Positions 8,517 to 16,569 of a stretch of DNA of 32,925 nt are shown here, in pieces. Each line of letters opens with the position of its first letter. The first letter of the stretch is position 1. The notes under the pieces were generated by a model. That model ran no database searches. It saw only the letters and a program-made list of their open reading frames with translations, and was not told the origin of the DNA. The position numbers and the translations under genes are program-made. Source of the stretch: an uncultured Marinobacter sp. GTDB lineage: Bacteria > Pseudomonadota > Gammaproteobacteria > Pseudomonadales > Oleiphilaceae. The stretch covers positions 1 through 32,925 of the forward strand of contig NZ_CAJXKQ010000040.1 of NCBI RefSeq assembly GCF_913055835.1. Direction: 5' to 3'.

Positions 8517-8852
8517 ATGACCGAATCCGGTAACCCGATCGGGCAGGTTGCGGACTGCCTTCTGAACATTGAGATGGAGTTGCGGCAGCTGGGGCTCTGG
8601 GAGTCCGAGCCGCCACCGGACGAGGCTTTCCAGAGTGCTCAGCCATTCTGTATCGATACCCTGGAGTTCACCCAGTGGCTCCAATTTGTCTTTGTTGAGC
8701 GGATGAAGGTGATCATCGAAAACGATCACCCGTTGCCGTCGGCGTCCGGCATAGCGCCTATGGCCGAGGAGCACTTTCGGGGGCGCCCGGAGTCCGGCGG
8801 CAGGCTGGTCCGGGAACTCGAGGTGATCGACCGCCTGCTCAGTGGGGGGTGA
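8517..8852 (+). CDS. YqcC family (DUF446) protein
   Basis: A 111-residue soluble protein resembling E. coli YqcC (109 residues). The conserved core is visible: LRQLGLWESEPP near residue 25, then QPFCIDTLEFTQWLQFVFVERM and NDHPLPSASGIAPMAEE. The C-terminus ELEVIDRLLSG is also family-like. No function is established. It follows the ParA-type gene by 12 bases, so co-transcription is likely. Its TGA stop directly abuts the stop of nadC on the other strand with no intergenic base. Confidence 0.87.
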   Translation: MTESGNPIGQVADCLLNIEMELRQLGLWESEPPPDEAFQSAQPFCIDTLEFTQWLQFVFVERMKVIIENDHPLPSASGIAPMAEEHFRGRPESGGRLVRELEVIDRLLSGG

Positions 8853-9692
8853 TCAGTCCAGTCTCATTGATAGATCCACGGCCTTCACATCTTTGGTCAG
8901 CGCGCCAATCGAAATGAAGTCCACGCCCGTTTCGGCGATCGGCACCAGGGTGTCGGCGTTGATTCCTCCGGATGCTTCAAGCTTTGCCCTGCCTCCGGTG
9001 GTGGCAACGGCGGTGCGCATGTCTTCAAGCGAGAATTCATCCAGCATGATGATGTCTGCGCCGGCATTCAGGGCCTGCGCCAGTTCATCGAGATTCTCGG
9101 TTTCTACCTCAACCGGTTTGCCGGGGGCAATGTTATGGGCGGCTTCGATGGCTTCGGCAATGGAGCCACAGGCGGCAATGTGATTTTCCTTGATCAGGAA
9201 GGCATCCCACAGCCCGATGCGGTGATTGAAACAGCCGCCGCAGGTTACAGCGTATTTCTGGGCCAGGCGCAGGCCAGGCAGGGTCTTTCGGGTGTCCAGT
9301 AATCTCACCCTGGTGTGAGCAACCCGGGCAGCGTAGCCGCTGCAGGCGGTCGCAACGCCAGACAGGGTCTGGAGCCAGTTCAGGGCGGCACGTTCGGCGC
9401 TCAGCAGGCTTCTGGCAGGGCCCTCCATAGTGAACAGCACCTGATCCGGTGAGACGGTTTCACCATCGGATACCTGCCAGGTGAGTTCAACGGACGGGTC
9501 CACCTGCCTAAAAACCTCGTCGACCCACTCCCTTCCTGCAATCGTTGCGGTTTCCCGGGTAATCACGCGGCCTTTCGCCTGCTTGCCGGCGGGTATCAGT
9601 CTGGCCGTAATGTCACCATCACCAACGTCCTCCCGCAGGCTTTGGGCAACATTTTCAATTCTGGCCTGGCGGAGGAGTTCAGGAGGGATCAT
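8853..9692 (-). CDS. nadC: Nicotinate-nucleotide pyrophosphorylase (quinolinate phosphoribosyltransferase)
   Basis: A 279-residue enzyme that converts quinolinate and PRPP to nicotinate mononucleotide, releasing CO2, in de novo NAD synthesis. Typical blocks are LREDVGDGDITARLIP at the N-terminus, SAERAALNWLQTLSGVAT, RLLDTRKTLPGLRLAQKYAVTCGGCFNHRIGLWDAFLIKENHI, VEVETENLDELAQAL, IIMLDEFS, LEASGGI and VDFISIGALTKDVKAVDLSMRL. Length is normal for the family. No clear Shine-Dalgarno precedes the ATG, but the N-terminus aligns with homologues. It is divergent from the DUF1631 gene and has a good candidate promoter at 9739-9767. Confidence 0.97.
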   Translation of the reverse strand: MIPPELLRQARIENVAQSLREDVGDGDITARLIPAGKQAKGRVITRETATIAGREWVDEVFRQVDPSVELTWQVSDGETVSPDQVLFTMEGPARSLLSAERAALNWLQTLSGVATACSGYAARVAHTRVRLLDTRKTLPGLRLAQKYAVTCGGCFNHRIGLWDAFLIKENHIAACGSIAEAIEAAHNIAPGKPVEVETENLDELAQALNAGADIIMLDEFSLEDMRTAVATTGGRAKLEASGGINADTLVPIAETGVDFISIGALTKDVKAVDLSMRLD

Positions 9693-9738
9693 AGGGCAAA
9701 AGGTCCGGTGTAATGGGTTGTCAGCGTTTCAGGCTGCA

Positions 9739-9767
9739 ATTCTAAAGCGCCTCTGGTGAATCGCCAA
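9739..9767 (-). promoter_or_regulatory. Candidate sigma-70 promoter for nadC
   Basis: On the minus strand TTGGCG (9762-9767), a 17-base spacer and TAGAAT (9739-9744) lie about 47 bases before the nadC ATG. The -35 matches four and the -10 five of six consensus positions, at optimal spacing. Confidence 0.62.
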
Positions 9768-9820
9768 ACTGTCGGGTCCAGACTGCTAAACTGTGATGCA
9801 GGTCAGGTCTACACAAAAGG

Positions 9821-9845
9821 TGACAAATTCTGACACAACCTGACG
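9821..9845 (+). repeat. Three TGAC direct repeats at exact 10-base spacing
   Basis: TGACA begins at 9821 and 9831 and TGACG at 9841, so the three copies lie on one face of the helix at one-turn intervals. They sit immediately upstream of a TATAGT (9857-9862) that could be the -10 of the DUF1631 gene, whose ATG is at 9916. No well-spaced -35 is present, consistent with an activator-dependent promoter. This is a candidate regulator-binding site; the regulator is unknown. Confidence 0.4.
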
Positions 9846-9915
9846 TGGGCAGCTCGTATAGTGTGGAGTGGAGAATCAAAACAGGCATTTTTGCAACACG
9901 AGGCGGAGCAGCGAA

Positions 9916-12222
9916 ATGGTGCACGATAACAAGGTTGTCAGCTTTTCAGGCCAGAAGCCGCCCGCCCGGTTTTCATTGCCTGCAGCTCTTGTGCGCCTGC
10001 GTGACGCATCGGGTCAGTCCCTGAAGTCCGTTCTTGCCAATTTTTTCGACCGTGCCGATGACGCCCTGTTCGAACTTGCAGACAGAGCCGGCACGAACCT
10101 CGACCAGACCGCCTACTTTGATGCCATGCGCGAACTAAGGTTGCGTCGCAAGGCCATGGTGGTCTCTATCCTCCAGTATGTCAGCCAGGCGTTCAACGAA
10201 ATTGGCAAGTTCCAGCCCCAGCAGGCGGCCCGGTCCCTTGATGAGGTTGACGAGGATTCGCTGAGCCTCGTAGACCATTCCCAGCTTGAGCAGCAGGTGG
10301 CTGTGGACAACCTGATCAATAAACTTCGGAACCGTTACACCGAACAGATCCGTCTGCTGACAGCGCGTGTGGGACATTTGGTGCCGGGTATCGAGCTGAA
10401 GGACGCACAGATGCCGTTGAGCCCGGAAATCATCTGTGGCGGCGTTGCCGAAGCCTGTGCCGACCTCGACATTGATATCCGGGCCAAGCTGGTGGTTCTG
10501 AAGCTGTTTGATCGGCTGCTTGCCGATACGCTTGGTGATTTTTACAAGCAGGCGAACCGCACCCTCATTAACGAAGGCGTCATGCCTGATATGAAGCGTC
10601 CTCCCGCCGGCAAGGCGGCTTTGCGCTCCGGTCAGCGCACGCCTCAGGAGAGCCCGGCATCGACGGCCGCCAGTGATCAAACCAGTTCCACCGTTGAGAG
10701 CCAGGGTATGTCTCAATCACAGGCCACGTTCTCCGAGCTGAGTGCGCTGCTGCATCGTGGCGATTCCGCCCCTGCTGGCGGAGGTGTCCCCGCTGGCGAA
10801 AGTTACATCGACACGGATCGACTGATGGCGCGCCTTACCGAAGCCCAGTCCAACAGCCGGCAGTGGGGCGAGGGCGCCGTTGTACCGCTGAACGAGCAGC
10901 TTCAACCCCTCCTGCGCTCCGGTGACGGGAAAAGCCTTCACGTGGGGCAGGTGGACAGCGATGTGATCAATCTGGTCTCCATGCTGTTCGACTTCATCCT
11001 GGAGGATCGCCAGTTGCACCCGGTGATGAAGGCCTTGATCGGTCGTCTGCAGATTCCGGTGCTGAAGGTGGCATTGACCGACAAGAACTTCTTCAATCGG
11101 GGCGGTCACCCGGTCCGCAAGCTGCTTAACGAGCTGGCGCTGGCAGCCATTGGCTGGACCGAGAAAAAGTCCGGCCAGAGGGATCCGCTTCGTGACAAGA
11201 TCGAATCGGTGGTGGACCGGGTGTTGGGCGAGTTCACCACGAACGTCAGTCTGTTCGAGGAGTTGCTCAAAGATTTTAGTCACTTCATGGATCTCGATCG
11301 CAGGCGTCGTGAGCTCGTAGAGCAGCGTCTACGGGATGCAGAGGAGGGGCGGGCCCGCCAGGAGCGGGCGTCCCAGGCGGCGGAAGGGTTGTTGCAGGAG
11401 CTGACAGAGCAGCGAGACATTCCTGAGCCGGTTGCCGGCCTTCTCAGTGAAGCCTGGACCAAGTATTTGCAGTGGGTGGTCCTACGGGAAGGCGAAGAGA
11501 GCGATCGCTGGCAGGACGCCCGGAACCTGACCGAGCAGTTGGTGTGGAGTGTGGATCCTCGTCCGGTCAATGAGTCCACCCGGGGAGAACTGCTGCGGGC
11601 TATTCCTGCCATTGTGGATGACCTACGCAAGGCGTTGCATGAGATTTCCTGGGATCCCTTTGCCACAGATGCGGCCATTCGTGATCTGGAACTGGCTCAT
11701 GTAGATGTGTTCCAGCGGCTGGTCACTGCGCCGTCCCGTCCGGAATCGCCGGCAGAACCGAAGGATTTGCCGGCACACGAGCCGGTTTCGGAACAGCCGG
11801 TGGACGCTCCTGTGGTTGTGCCGGTGCCCGAAGCCGAAGCCAAGGCAATGCCTTCGCCTGCAGAGCAAAAAGAACCTGAACCTGTCGGCAAAGGGACTCA
11901 CGCTCAGCCGGTTGCGGATGCCGGGGCAGAGGTTTCTGTGTCGCCAGAATGGCTCCAGAAAGCAGAAAGCCTCCGGGTGGGTTCCTGGATTGAGCTGACC
12001 CGCGATGAAACCAAAGTACGCTGTAAACTTGCTGCCTTTATCAAGGCTACCGGCAAGTACATCTTCGTTAACCGCAGCGGTGCCAAGGTGGCCGAGTATA
12101 TGCGCCAGGAACTGGCTGCAGATATGGAAGCGGGAAAAATCAGCATGCTGGATGATGGCCTGATCTTCGACCGGGCACTGGAGTCGATCATCGATAACCT
12201 TCGCAGCAGCCGCAAGGACTGA
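9916..12222 (+). CDS. DUF1631 family protein of unknown function
   Basis: A large (768-residue) cytosolic protein of the DUF1631 family, which I recall between nadC and ampD in pseudomonads too. The first 600 residues are mainly helical, with blocks such as LRDASGQSLKSVLANFFDRADDALFELADRAGT, INLVSMLFDFILEDRQLHPVMKALIGRLQIPVLKVALTD and HPVRKLLNELALAAIGW. Residues about 606-680 are a Pro/Glu/Ala-rich linker. The last 85 residues form a basic beta-rich segment (SWIELTRDETKVRCKLAAFI...YIFVNRSGAKVAEY) that resembles a PilZ-like fold by eye; this is inference. I chose ATG 9916 (GGAG seven bases upstream) over the GTG at 9868, which adds 16 unlikely residues. Some databases have called relatives thymidine phosphorylase, but nothing here supports that. 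Confidence 0.87.
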   Translation: MVHDNKVVSFSGQKPPARFSLPAALVRLRDASGQSLKSVLANFFDRADDALFELADRAGTNLDQTAYFDAMRELRLRRKAMVVSILQYVSQAFNEIGKFQPQQAARSLDEVDEDSLSLVDHSQLEQQVAVDNLINKLRNRYTEQIRLLTARVGHLVPGIELKDAQMPLSPEIICGGVAEACADLDIDIRAKLVVLKLFDRLLADTLGDFYKQANRTLINEGVMPDMKRPPAGKAALRSGQRTPQESPASTAASDQTSSTVESQGMSQSQATFSELSALLHRGDSAPAGGGVPAGESYIDTDRLMARLTEAQSNSRQWGEGAVVPLNEQLQPLLRSGDGKSLHVGQVDSDVINLVSMLFDFILEDRQLHPVMKALIGRLQIPVLKVALTDKNFFNRGGHPVRKLLNELALAAIGWTEKKSGQRDPLRDKIESVVDRVLGEFTTNVSLFEELLKDFSHFMDLDRRRRELVEQRLRDAEEGRARQERASQAAEGLLQELTEQRDIPEPVAGLLSEAWTKYLQWVVLREGEESDRWQDARNLTEQLVWSVDPRPVNESTRGELLRAIPAIVDDLRKALHEISWDPFATDAAIRDLELAHVDVFQRLVTAPSRPESPAEPKDLPAHEPVSEQPVDAPVVVPVPEAEAKAMPSPAEQKEPEPVGKGTHAQPVADAGAEVSVSPEWLQKAESLRVGSWIELTRDETKVRCKLAAFIKATGKYIFVNRSGAKVAEYMRQELAADMEAGKISMLDDGLIFDRALESIIDNLRSSRKD

Positions 12223-12291
12223 TTCATAGCAACCGTGGCAACTTTGTGATTCAATCAGAGAGTGTAATCCTCTGAAACATTTGGAATTACT

Positions 12292-12918
12292 TTGCCCGAT
12301 ACAGACGTTTTTTCTGAACGCCTTCCTGATTCCGGTACCGATGGACAATCACTTCGCGAAACTGGACGGATCCCCTTTGCCCGCTGGTGTCCCTCGCCGA
12401 ACTTCGGGCCACGTCCGGAGGGTGCAGCGATCTCTCTTCTTGTCGTCCACAACATCAGCCTGCCTCCGGGCCAGTTCGGCGGTCCGGAAATAGAAGACTT
12501 CTTCTGCAACCGCCTTGACCACTCGGCACACCCCTATTTCCAGACCATCGAAGGCGTTCAGGTGTCGGCCCACCTGTTGATACGCCGGGATGGAGCCCTT
12601 GTCCAGTTTGTCAGCCTGCTTGATCGAGCCTGGCATGCGGGTCGCTCGTGTTTCGAGGGGCAGGAGGAGTGCAATGACTTCTCCATCGGGATCGAACTGG
12701 AAGGGACTGACGACATTCCATACACCACTGAACAGTACCGTAGGCTGGCGGAAGTGACGGAGATGATCATGGCGGCCTGGCCGGTTATCACCAACGGTCG
12801 TATCACGGGGCACTGTGACATCGCCCCCGGCAGGAAGAGCGATCCGGGGCCCGCTTTCGATTGGCCTTATTTTCGGGCGGTTCTGCAGGCACTCCGAGGA
12901 TCCGGGAGGAACGTCTGA
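12292..12918 (+). CDS. ampD: 1,6-anhydro-N-acetylmuramyl-L-alanine amidase AmpD
   Basis: A 208-residue cytosolic zinc amidase that cuts the peptide from anhydromuropeptides during peptidoglycan recycling, and so keeps AmpR-controlled beta-lactamase low where present. Zinc ligands are visible: H53 in LLVVHNISLPPGQFGG, then H174 and D184 in GHCDIAPGRKSDPGPAFDW, matching E. coli H34, H154 and D164. The central NDFSIGIELEGTDDIPYT block is diagnostic. The start is TTG at 12292 with only a weak GGA upstream. No other start codon lies between it and the conserved region, so about 23 residues extend beyond E. coli AmpD. It follows DUF1631 by 69 bases and directly abuts ampE. Confidence 0.95.
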   Translation: MPDTDVFSERLPDSGTDGQSLRETGRIPFARWCPSPNFGPRPEGAAISLLVVHNISLPPGQFGGPEIEDFFCNRLDHSAHPYFQTIEGVQVSAHLLIRRDGALVQFVSLLDRAWHAGRSCFEGQEECNDFSIGIELEGTDDIPYTTEQYRRLAEVTEMIMAAWPVITNGRITGHCDIAPGRKSDPGPAFDWPYFRAVLQALRGSGRNV

Positions 12919-13806
12919 ATGGTGTTTATTGTATTCCTCCTGGCCTACATGGTGCGCAGGCGCCTGGATTCTCTGGATCTGCTATCCGGTGATGAGGTCT
13001 GGCGTCGGTGGTTCAGAAAGGGAAGCCGCGTCAGGGCAGGGCATGAGTCGGGCATTGCAATGGGGCTGGCGCTTGTTTTACTTCCTGCCGTTCTCCTGGG
13101 ACTGGCAGAGTATCTGCTATGGTCATCGGGGTGGCGGCTGGCGGCTTACCCGCTCGAATTCCTGGTTCTGGTGGTCCTGATGGGCACACCGGGCTGGCGA
13201 CAGGCACTCCGGGCCTATGCGGAGGCATGGCAGCGGGGAGACATGCAGTCGGCCTGGCATCATGTTAAAGACCTTCTTCCGGCGGATGAACGGGGTGCTG
13301 CGGCGTCCCCCGAGGCCATGCACCTTTCGCTGTCCAAAGCACTGATGGTCTCGGTTTTCCAGCGTTTTTTCCTGGTGGCTTTCTGGTACGTGGTCGGCGG
13401 CATCGGCCTTGCCGTTCTTGCTCGCGGTGTGGTTGCCCTCGCTGATCAATGGCCCCAGGCGGCGGCCAGGCCGCGGTTTGCGAAAATGTCGGACCTTGCC
13501 GGATGGATCCCTGCCAGGCTTCTTGCCCTGACGTTTGGAATTGCCGGTGATCTTGCCGGCTGGCTGCGGGAAACCCGTCAGACCCTGACCGGCGTTACAA
13601 AAAAAGCCGGGGAGGTGCTTATGATTTCGGCCAACGGGTCGTTAACCGGGTATGCACTGGATCCAGCACGCTTTTCCCGGATTCACCCGGATGAGTGGAC
13701 CGCGTTCGGGGGGCGAAGCCTGAGAGCAGTAAGGGATCTGTTGAACAGAAGTATGCTGGTATGGATATGCACACTTGCTCTGCTGGTCATTTCCGGGGTT
13801 GTTTGA
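12919..13806 (+). CDS. ampE: AmpE-like inner-membrane protein
   Basis: A 295-residue polytopic membrane protein matching AmpE in length (E. coli 284), position and pattern. Hydrophobic segments lie at about residues 1-11, 45-66, 72-88, 145-168 and 279-295. Charged cytosolic stretches include LRAYAEAWQRGDMQSAWHHVKDLLP. A SLSKALMVSVFQRFFLVAFWYVVGGIGLAVLARGV block is typical of the CobD/AmpE-like fold. The ATG follows the ampD TGA without a spacer base and has GGGAGGA inside the end of ampD, so the genes are translationally linked. AmpE has been proposed as a sensor in beta-lactamase induction; its biochemical role is not settled. Confidence 0.88.
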   Translation: MVFIVFLLAYMVRRRLDSLDLLSGDEVWRRWFRKGSRVRAGHESGIAMGLALVLLPAVLLGLAEYLLWSSGWRLAAYPLEFLVLVVLMGTPGWRQALRAYAEAWQRGDMQSAWHHVKDLLPADERGAAASPEAMHLSLSKALMVSVFQRFFLVAFWYVVGGIGLAVLARGVVALADQWPQAAARPRFAKMSDLAGWIPARLLALTFGIAGDLAGWLRETRQTLTGVTKKAGEVLMISANGSLTGYALDPARFSRIHPDEWTAFGGRSLRAVRDLLNRSMLVWICTLALLVISGVV

Positions 13807-13848
13807 GCCGGATTTTATAAAACATTACATTTTAACAACAAATAATGC

Positions 13849-13875
13849 TTAAGTTTCTAAGACTTTAGGCGACAA
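13849..13875 (+). promoter_or_regulatory. Candidate sigma-28 (FliA) promoter for the chemoreceptor gene
   Basis: TTAAGTTT (13849-13856), exactly 11 bases, then GGCGACAA (13868-13875). The FliA consensus is TAAAGTTT-N11-GCCGATAA, so the -35 matches seven of eight and the -10 six of eight with the correct spacing. It sits in the AT-rich gap between ampE and the chemoreceptor, about 52 bases before the GTG start. It would place the receptor in the late flagellar regulon. Confidence 0.7.
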
Positions 13876-13926
13876 TATAAAAAAAGAACTTCCGTTCAGT
13901 TGTTATTTGCCAGCAAGAGGGCCACT

Positions 13927-15957
13927 GTGAAGCAACTCATTAATCCTGCTATTGCACTGATGAACCGGCTGCCGATGGTCTACAAGTTCAGTCTCATCAG
14001 TATTCTGTTCCTGTTGCCGATCGGTGGATTGTCCTGGCTCGCCATTTCCGAACTGAACCGCTCGGTTCAGACCATGACCCGGGGTGTCGAAGGGCTTGAG
14101 CAGCTTCAGCAAGTAGACCGGCTTGTGGATGCTGCCATGGATTATCGTGATTATCGCTCGCCGGCGATCATCAAGGATGAGAGTGCTATTAAGGCGGTTT
14201 CGGAAGAGGCGGCCAACGAGGTTGATAACACCCTGGCAGCTCTTGTTGCAGAAGAGCGTTCATTTGATACCTCTGGCTCCTGGGCTGAACAGGTCGCGAC
14301 GCTGCGCCAGGAGTGGGAGGCGCTGCGGGCTGATGATAACTATCAGGGCAGCTTCGATCCGCAGTTCAAGTATTACCAGGAGTTTGTCCAGAAAGCTCAG
14401 GCCTTGCTTTCGGCCACCATTGAAATCTCGGGCCTGGGCCAGGGGGCGTCCCGGGAAAACCAGCTGATTCTCGGTCTGGTCCGCGATTCACTTCCAGCGG
14501 CGCGCACTGTGATTGGGCGTGCAAAATCCTACGGCATCTTTGCCCTGGTTGAGGGGCAGGTAGGCTATGCCCTGAGCGAAACCCTGAACGAAATCTATGA
14601 CCAACTGACCAACCGCAGTTCATTGCTCTCACCGGCATTGGCTCTGGCCTCTGAGGCATCACCGGTTTTGGCTGAGCGTGCGGGCAATGCCATTCAGCGG
14701 GTTGACGAGAGCCTGATGGTGGTCCGGGACCAGCTGGATCTGAACGTCATAACGCCCATGCGTCTGGAGATGCCCTGGACCGAATACGACGATCTGATAT
14801 CCGGACAGCTGGCTCACTACGACGAGGTCAAGACGGCAGCTTTCAGCGTGGTCGAAGGCAACCTGCGGGCGCGGCTGGAGAGTGAGATCAACCAGCGTCG
14901 TCTGATTGTTATTGCCCTGATCGCTGTCCTTCTGGTGGTTGTCTATCTCTACATCGGCTTCTTCATGTCCGTGCGAACCGCCATCAACCGGTTCAGCCAG
15001 GCGGCGCGCAGCGTCGCTGCCGGTGACATGACTACCCACATCAATTTGCGCAATCGCGACGAACTGGGCGAGCTAACCACCGAATTCAATAACATGACCG
15101 ACCGGATTGCCGAGCTAATCCGTTCCGTCAGCCGGACTACGGCGGATGTGGATCAGCAGGCAACCCGGGTCAACGATACCGCCGCAGCCAACAGCGAAGC
15201 CGTCGCACGCCAGATGGAGGAGAGCGGCCAGATCAACGAAGCCATGAACCAGATGGTCGAGGCGGTTCACGAAGTCACAGAAAGCGCTCACAGGGTTGCA
15301 GACAGCGCCAGTAACGCCGAACAGGACACGGAAACCGGGCGCGGCGTCGTCGCCGACACGGTTGAAACCATCAACAGGCTGGCTAGTGAGATTTCCGGTG
15401 CGGTGGAAGTGATCAACCGGGTCAGCAAGGATAGTGACAACATCAGTCAGGTGCTGGTCGAGATCAAGGCGATTGCCGAGCAGACCAATCTGCTGGCCCT
15501 GAATGCCGCTATTGAGGCAGCTCGAGCTGGCGAACAGGGGCGCGGGTTTGCGGTGGTTGCCGATGAGGTCCGCTCGCTCTCGCAGCGCACCCACAAATCC
15601 ACCGAAGAGATCGAGGGCATGATTTCCCGGCTCCAGAGCGGTGTAAAGGACGCCGTGTCGGCCATGACCAACAGCCGGGATGTTACCGAGACAACGGTGC
15701 AGAAGTCTGGTGAGGTAACGGAGGCGCTGGACCGGATCGCCAAGGGCATCTCGGTGATCGTGGATATGAGTCACCAGATTGCCCAGGCTGCCGAAGAGCA
15801 GTCTGCCGTTGCGAAGAACGTGAATTCAAGCGTCGAACAGATTGGCGAGCTGGGTCAGAGGACCGCCGCCAACGCCGAAGAAACACTCGGATCTTCCAGA
15901 GAAATGTCGCAACTGACCGCGTCGCTTCAGCGTCTGGTGGAGGCCTTCAAGGTCTGA
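13927..15957 (+). CDS. Methyl-accepting chemotaxis protein
   Basis: A 676-residue transmembrane chemoreceptor. It has a first membrane segment near residues 20-40 (FSLISILFLLPIGGLSWLAI), then a large all-helical periplasmic domain of about 280 residues. A second membrane segment follows near 320-345 (LIVIALIAVLLVVVYLYIGFFM), then a HAMP domain (RSVAAGDMTTHINLRNRDELGELTTEFNNM). The cytosolic hairpin tip contains EQTNLLALNAAIEAARAGEQ and GRGFAVVADEVRSLSQRT, the contact site for CheA and CheW. The C-terminus (QRLVEAFKV) lacks a CheR-tethering pentapeptide. The ligand domain is too long for a simple four-helix bundle; HBM or NIT-like folds are possible but I cannot decide. I prefer GTG 13927 (AGAGGG six bases before) to TTG 13900. 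Confidence 0.95.
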   Translation: MKQLINPAIALMNRLPMVYKFSLISILFLLPIGGLSWLAISELNRSVQTMTRGVEGLEQLQQVDRLVDAAMDYRDYRSPAIIKDESAIKAVSEEAANEVDNTLAALVAEERSFDTSGSWAEQVATLRQEWEALRADDNYQGSFDPQFKYYQEFVQKAQALLSATIEISGLGQGASRENQLILGLVRDSLPAARTVIGRAKSYGIFALVEGQVGYALSETLNEIYDQLTNRSSLLSPALALASEASPVLAERAGNAIQRVDESLMVVRDQLDLNVITPMRLEMPWTEYDDLISGQLAHYDEVKTAAFSVVEGNLRARLESEINQRRLIVIALIAVLLVVVYLYIGFFMSVRTAINRFSQAARSVAAGDMTTHINLRNRDELGELTTEFNNMTDRIAELIRSVSRTTADVDQQATRVNDTAAANSEAVARQMEESGQINEAMNQMVEAVHEVTESAHRVADSASNAEQDTETGRGVVADTVETINRLASEISGAVEVINRVSKDSDNISQVLVEIKAIAEQTNLLALNAAIEAARAGEQGRGFAVVADEVRSLSQRTHKSTEEIEGMISRLQSGVKDAVSAMTNSRDVTETTVQKSGEVTEALDRIAKGISVIVDMSHQIAQAAEEQSAVAKNVNSSVEQIGELGQRTAANAEETLGSSREMSQLTASLQRLVEAFKV

Positions 15958-15987
15958 TTGGCACCGGTTTTGATCATCGGAGACGAA

Positions 15988-16013
15988 AAATCCGGCCCTC
16001 AGAGGCCGGATTT
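15988..16013. terminator. Bidirectional intrinsic terminator, chemoreceptor / pduO
   Basis: A perfect 10-base stem (15988-15997 with 16004-16013) and a six-base loop. A-rich sequence lies to the left and T-rich to the right, so it can end transcripts from both converging genes. The loop holds the pduO stop codon and the right arm encodes its last residues, so the terminator is partly coding. Confidence 0.88.
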
Positions 16014-16556
16014 CTTTTGTTCCCAGAGAATTTCTTCGCCATCCTCGCGTCGGGCCAGCACGCGCGCAATAACAAACAACAGATCAGAGAGCCGGTTCAA
16101 ATAGTGCCGTGAGGCGGTGTTGATGGAGTCTTCGTGGCCAAGGGCAACGACAACCCGCTCTGCACGGCGGCATACTGCCCGGGCTAGGTGGCACTGGGCG
16201 GCACCGGGACTACCGCCAGGCAGTACAAAATTCTTCAGCGGGGGCAGGCCTTCATTGTGCCGATCCAGGGTGCCTTCCAGCCATTCGATATGTTCGTCGC
16301 CAATGACCCGGCTGCCGGGAATGGCAAACTCGCCCCCAAGGTCAAACAGGTGGTGCTGGATACGCCGAAGGCTTTCCACCAGTTCGTCATCGCTGTCCAG
16401 GGTTTCAATCAAAAGCCCGATATGACAATTCAGCTCATCGGCGGTGCCCATGGCTTCAACCCGCTGGGCATTCTTGGCAATGCGATTGCCGTCAGCCAGA
16501 CCCGTGGAGCCATCATCTCCGGTACGGGTGTAAATCTTGGAAAGGCGGTTGCCCAT
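15999..16556 (-). CDS. PduO-type cob(I)alamin adenosyltransferase
   Basis: A 185-residue enzyme that moves the adenosyl group of ATP to cob(I)alamin to make adenosylcobalamin. Family motifs are plain: KIYTRTGDDGSTGLADGNRIAKN at the N-terminus (ATP binding), then VEAMGTADELNCHIGLL, LFDLGGEFAIPG and NFVLPGGSPGAAQCHLARAVCRRAERVV. The C-terminal block is NRLSDLLFVIARVLARRE. It belongs to the PduO/MMAB family, not the unrelated CobA/BtuR type. AGGAG precedes the ATG. It is last in a run valS-panE-pduO, with 13 bases from panE, and no other cobalamin genes are nearby, so it probably serves salvage or assimilation of imported corrinoid. Confidence 0.93.
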   Translation of the reverse strand: MGNRLSKIYTRTGDDGSTGLADGNRIAKNAQRVEAMGTADELNCHIGLLIETLDSDDELVESLRRIQHHLFDLGGEFAIPGSRVIGDEHIEWLEGTLDRHNEGLPPLKNFVLPGGSPGAAQCHLARAVCRRAERVVVALGHEDSINTASRHYLNRLSDLLFVIARVLARREDGEEILWEQKKSGL

Positions 16557-16569
16557 CAGTCTGCTCCTG

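Noticed and set aside
15447..15774. Overlapping antisense frames inside the chemoreceptor signalling domain
   Set aside because: The alanine/glutamate-rich coiled coil produces open complementary frames; none has a plausible start site or domain.
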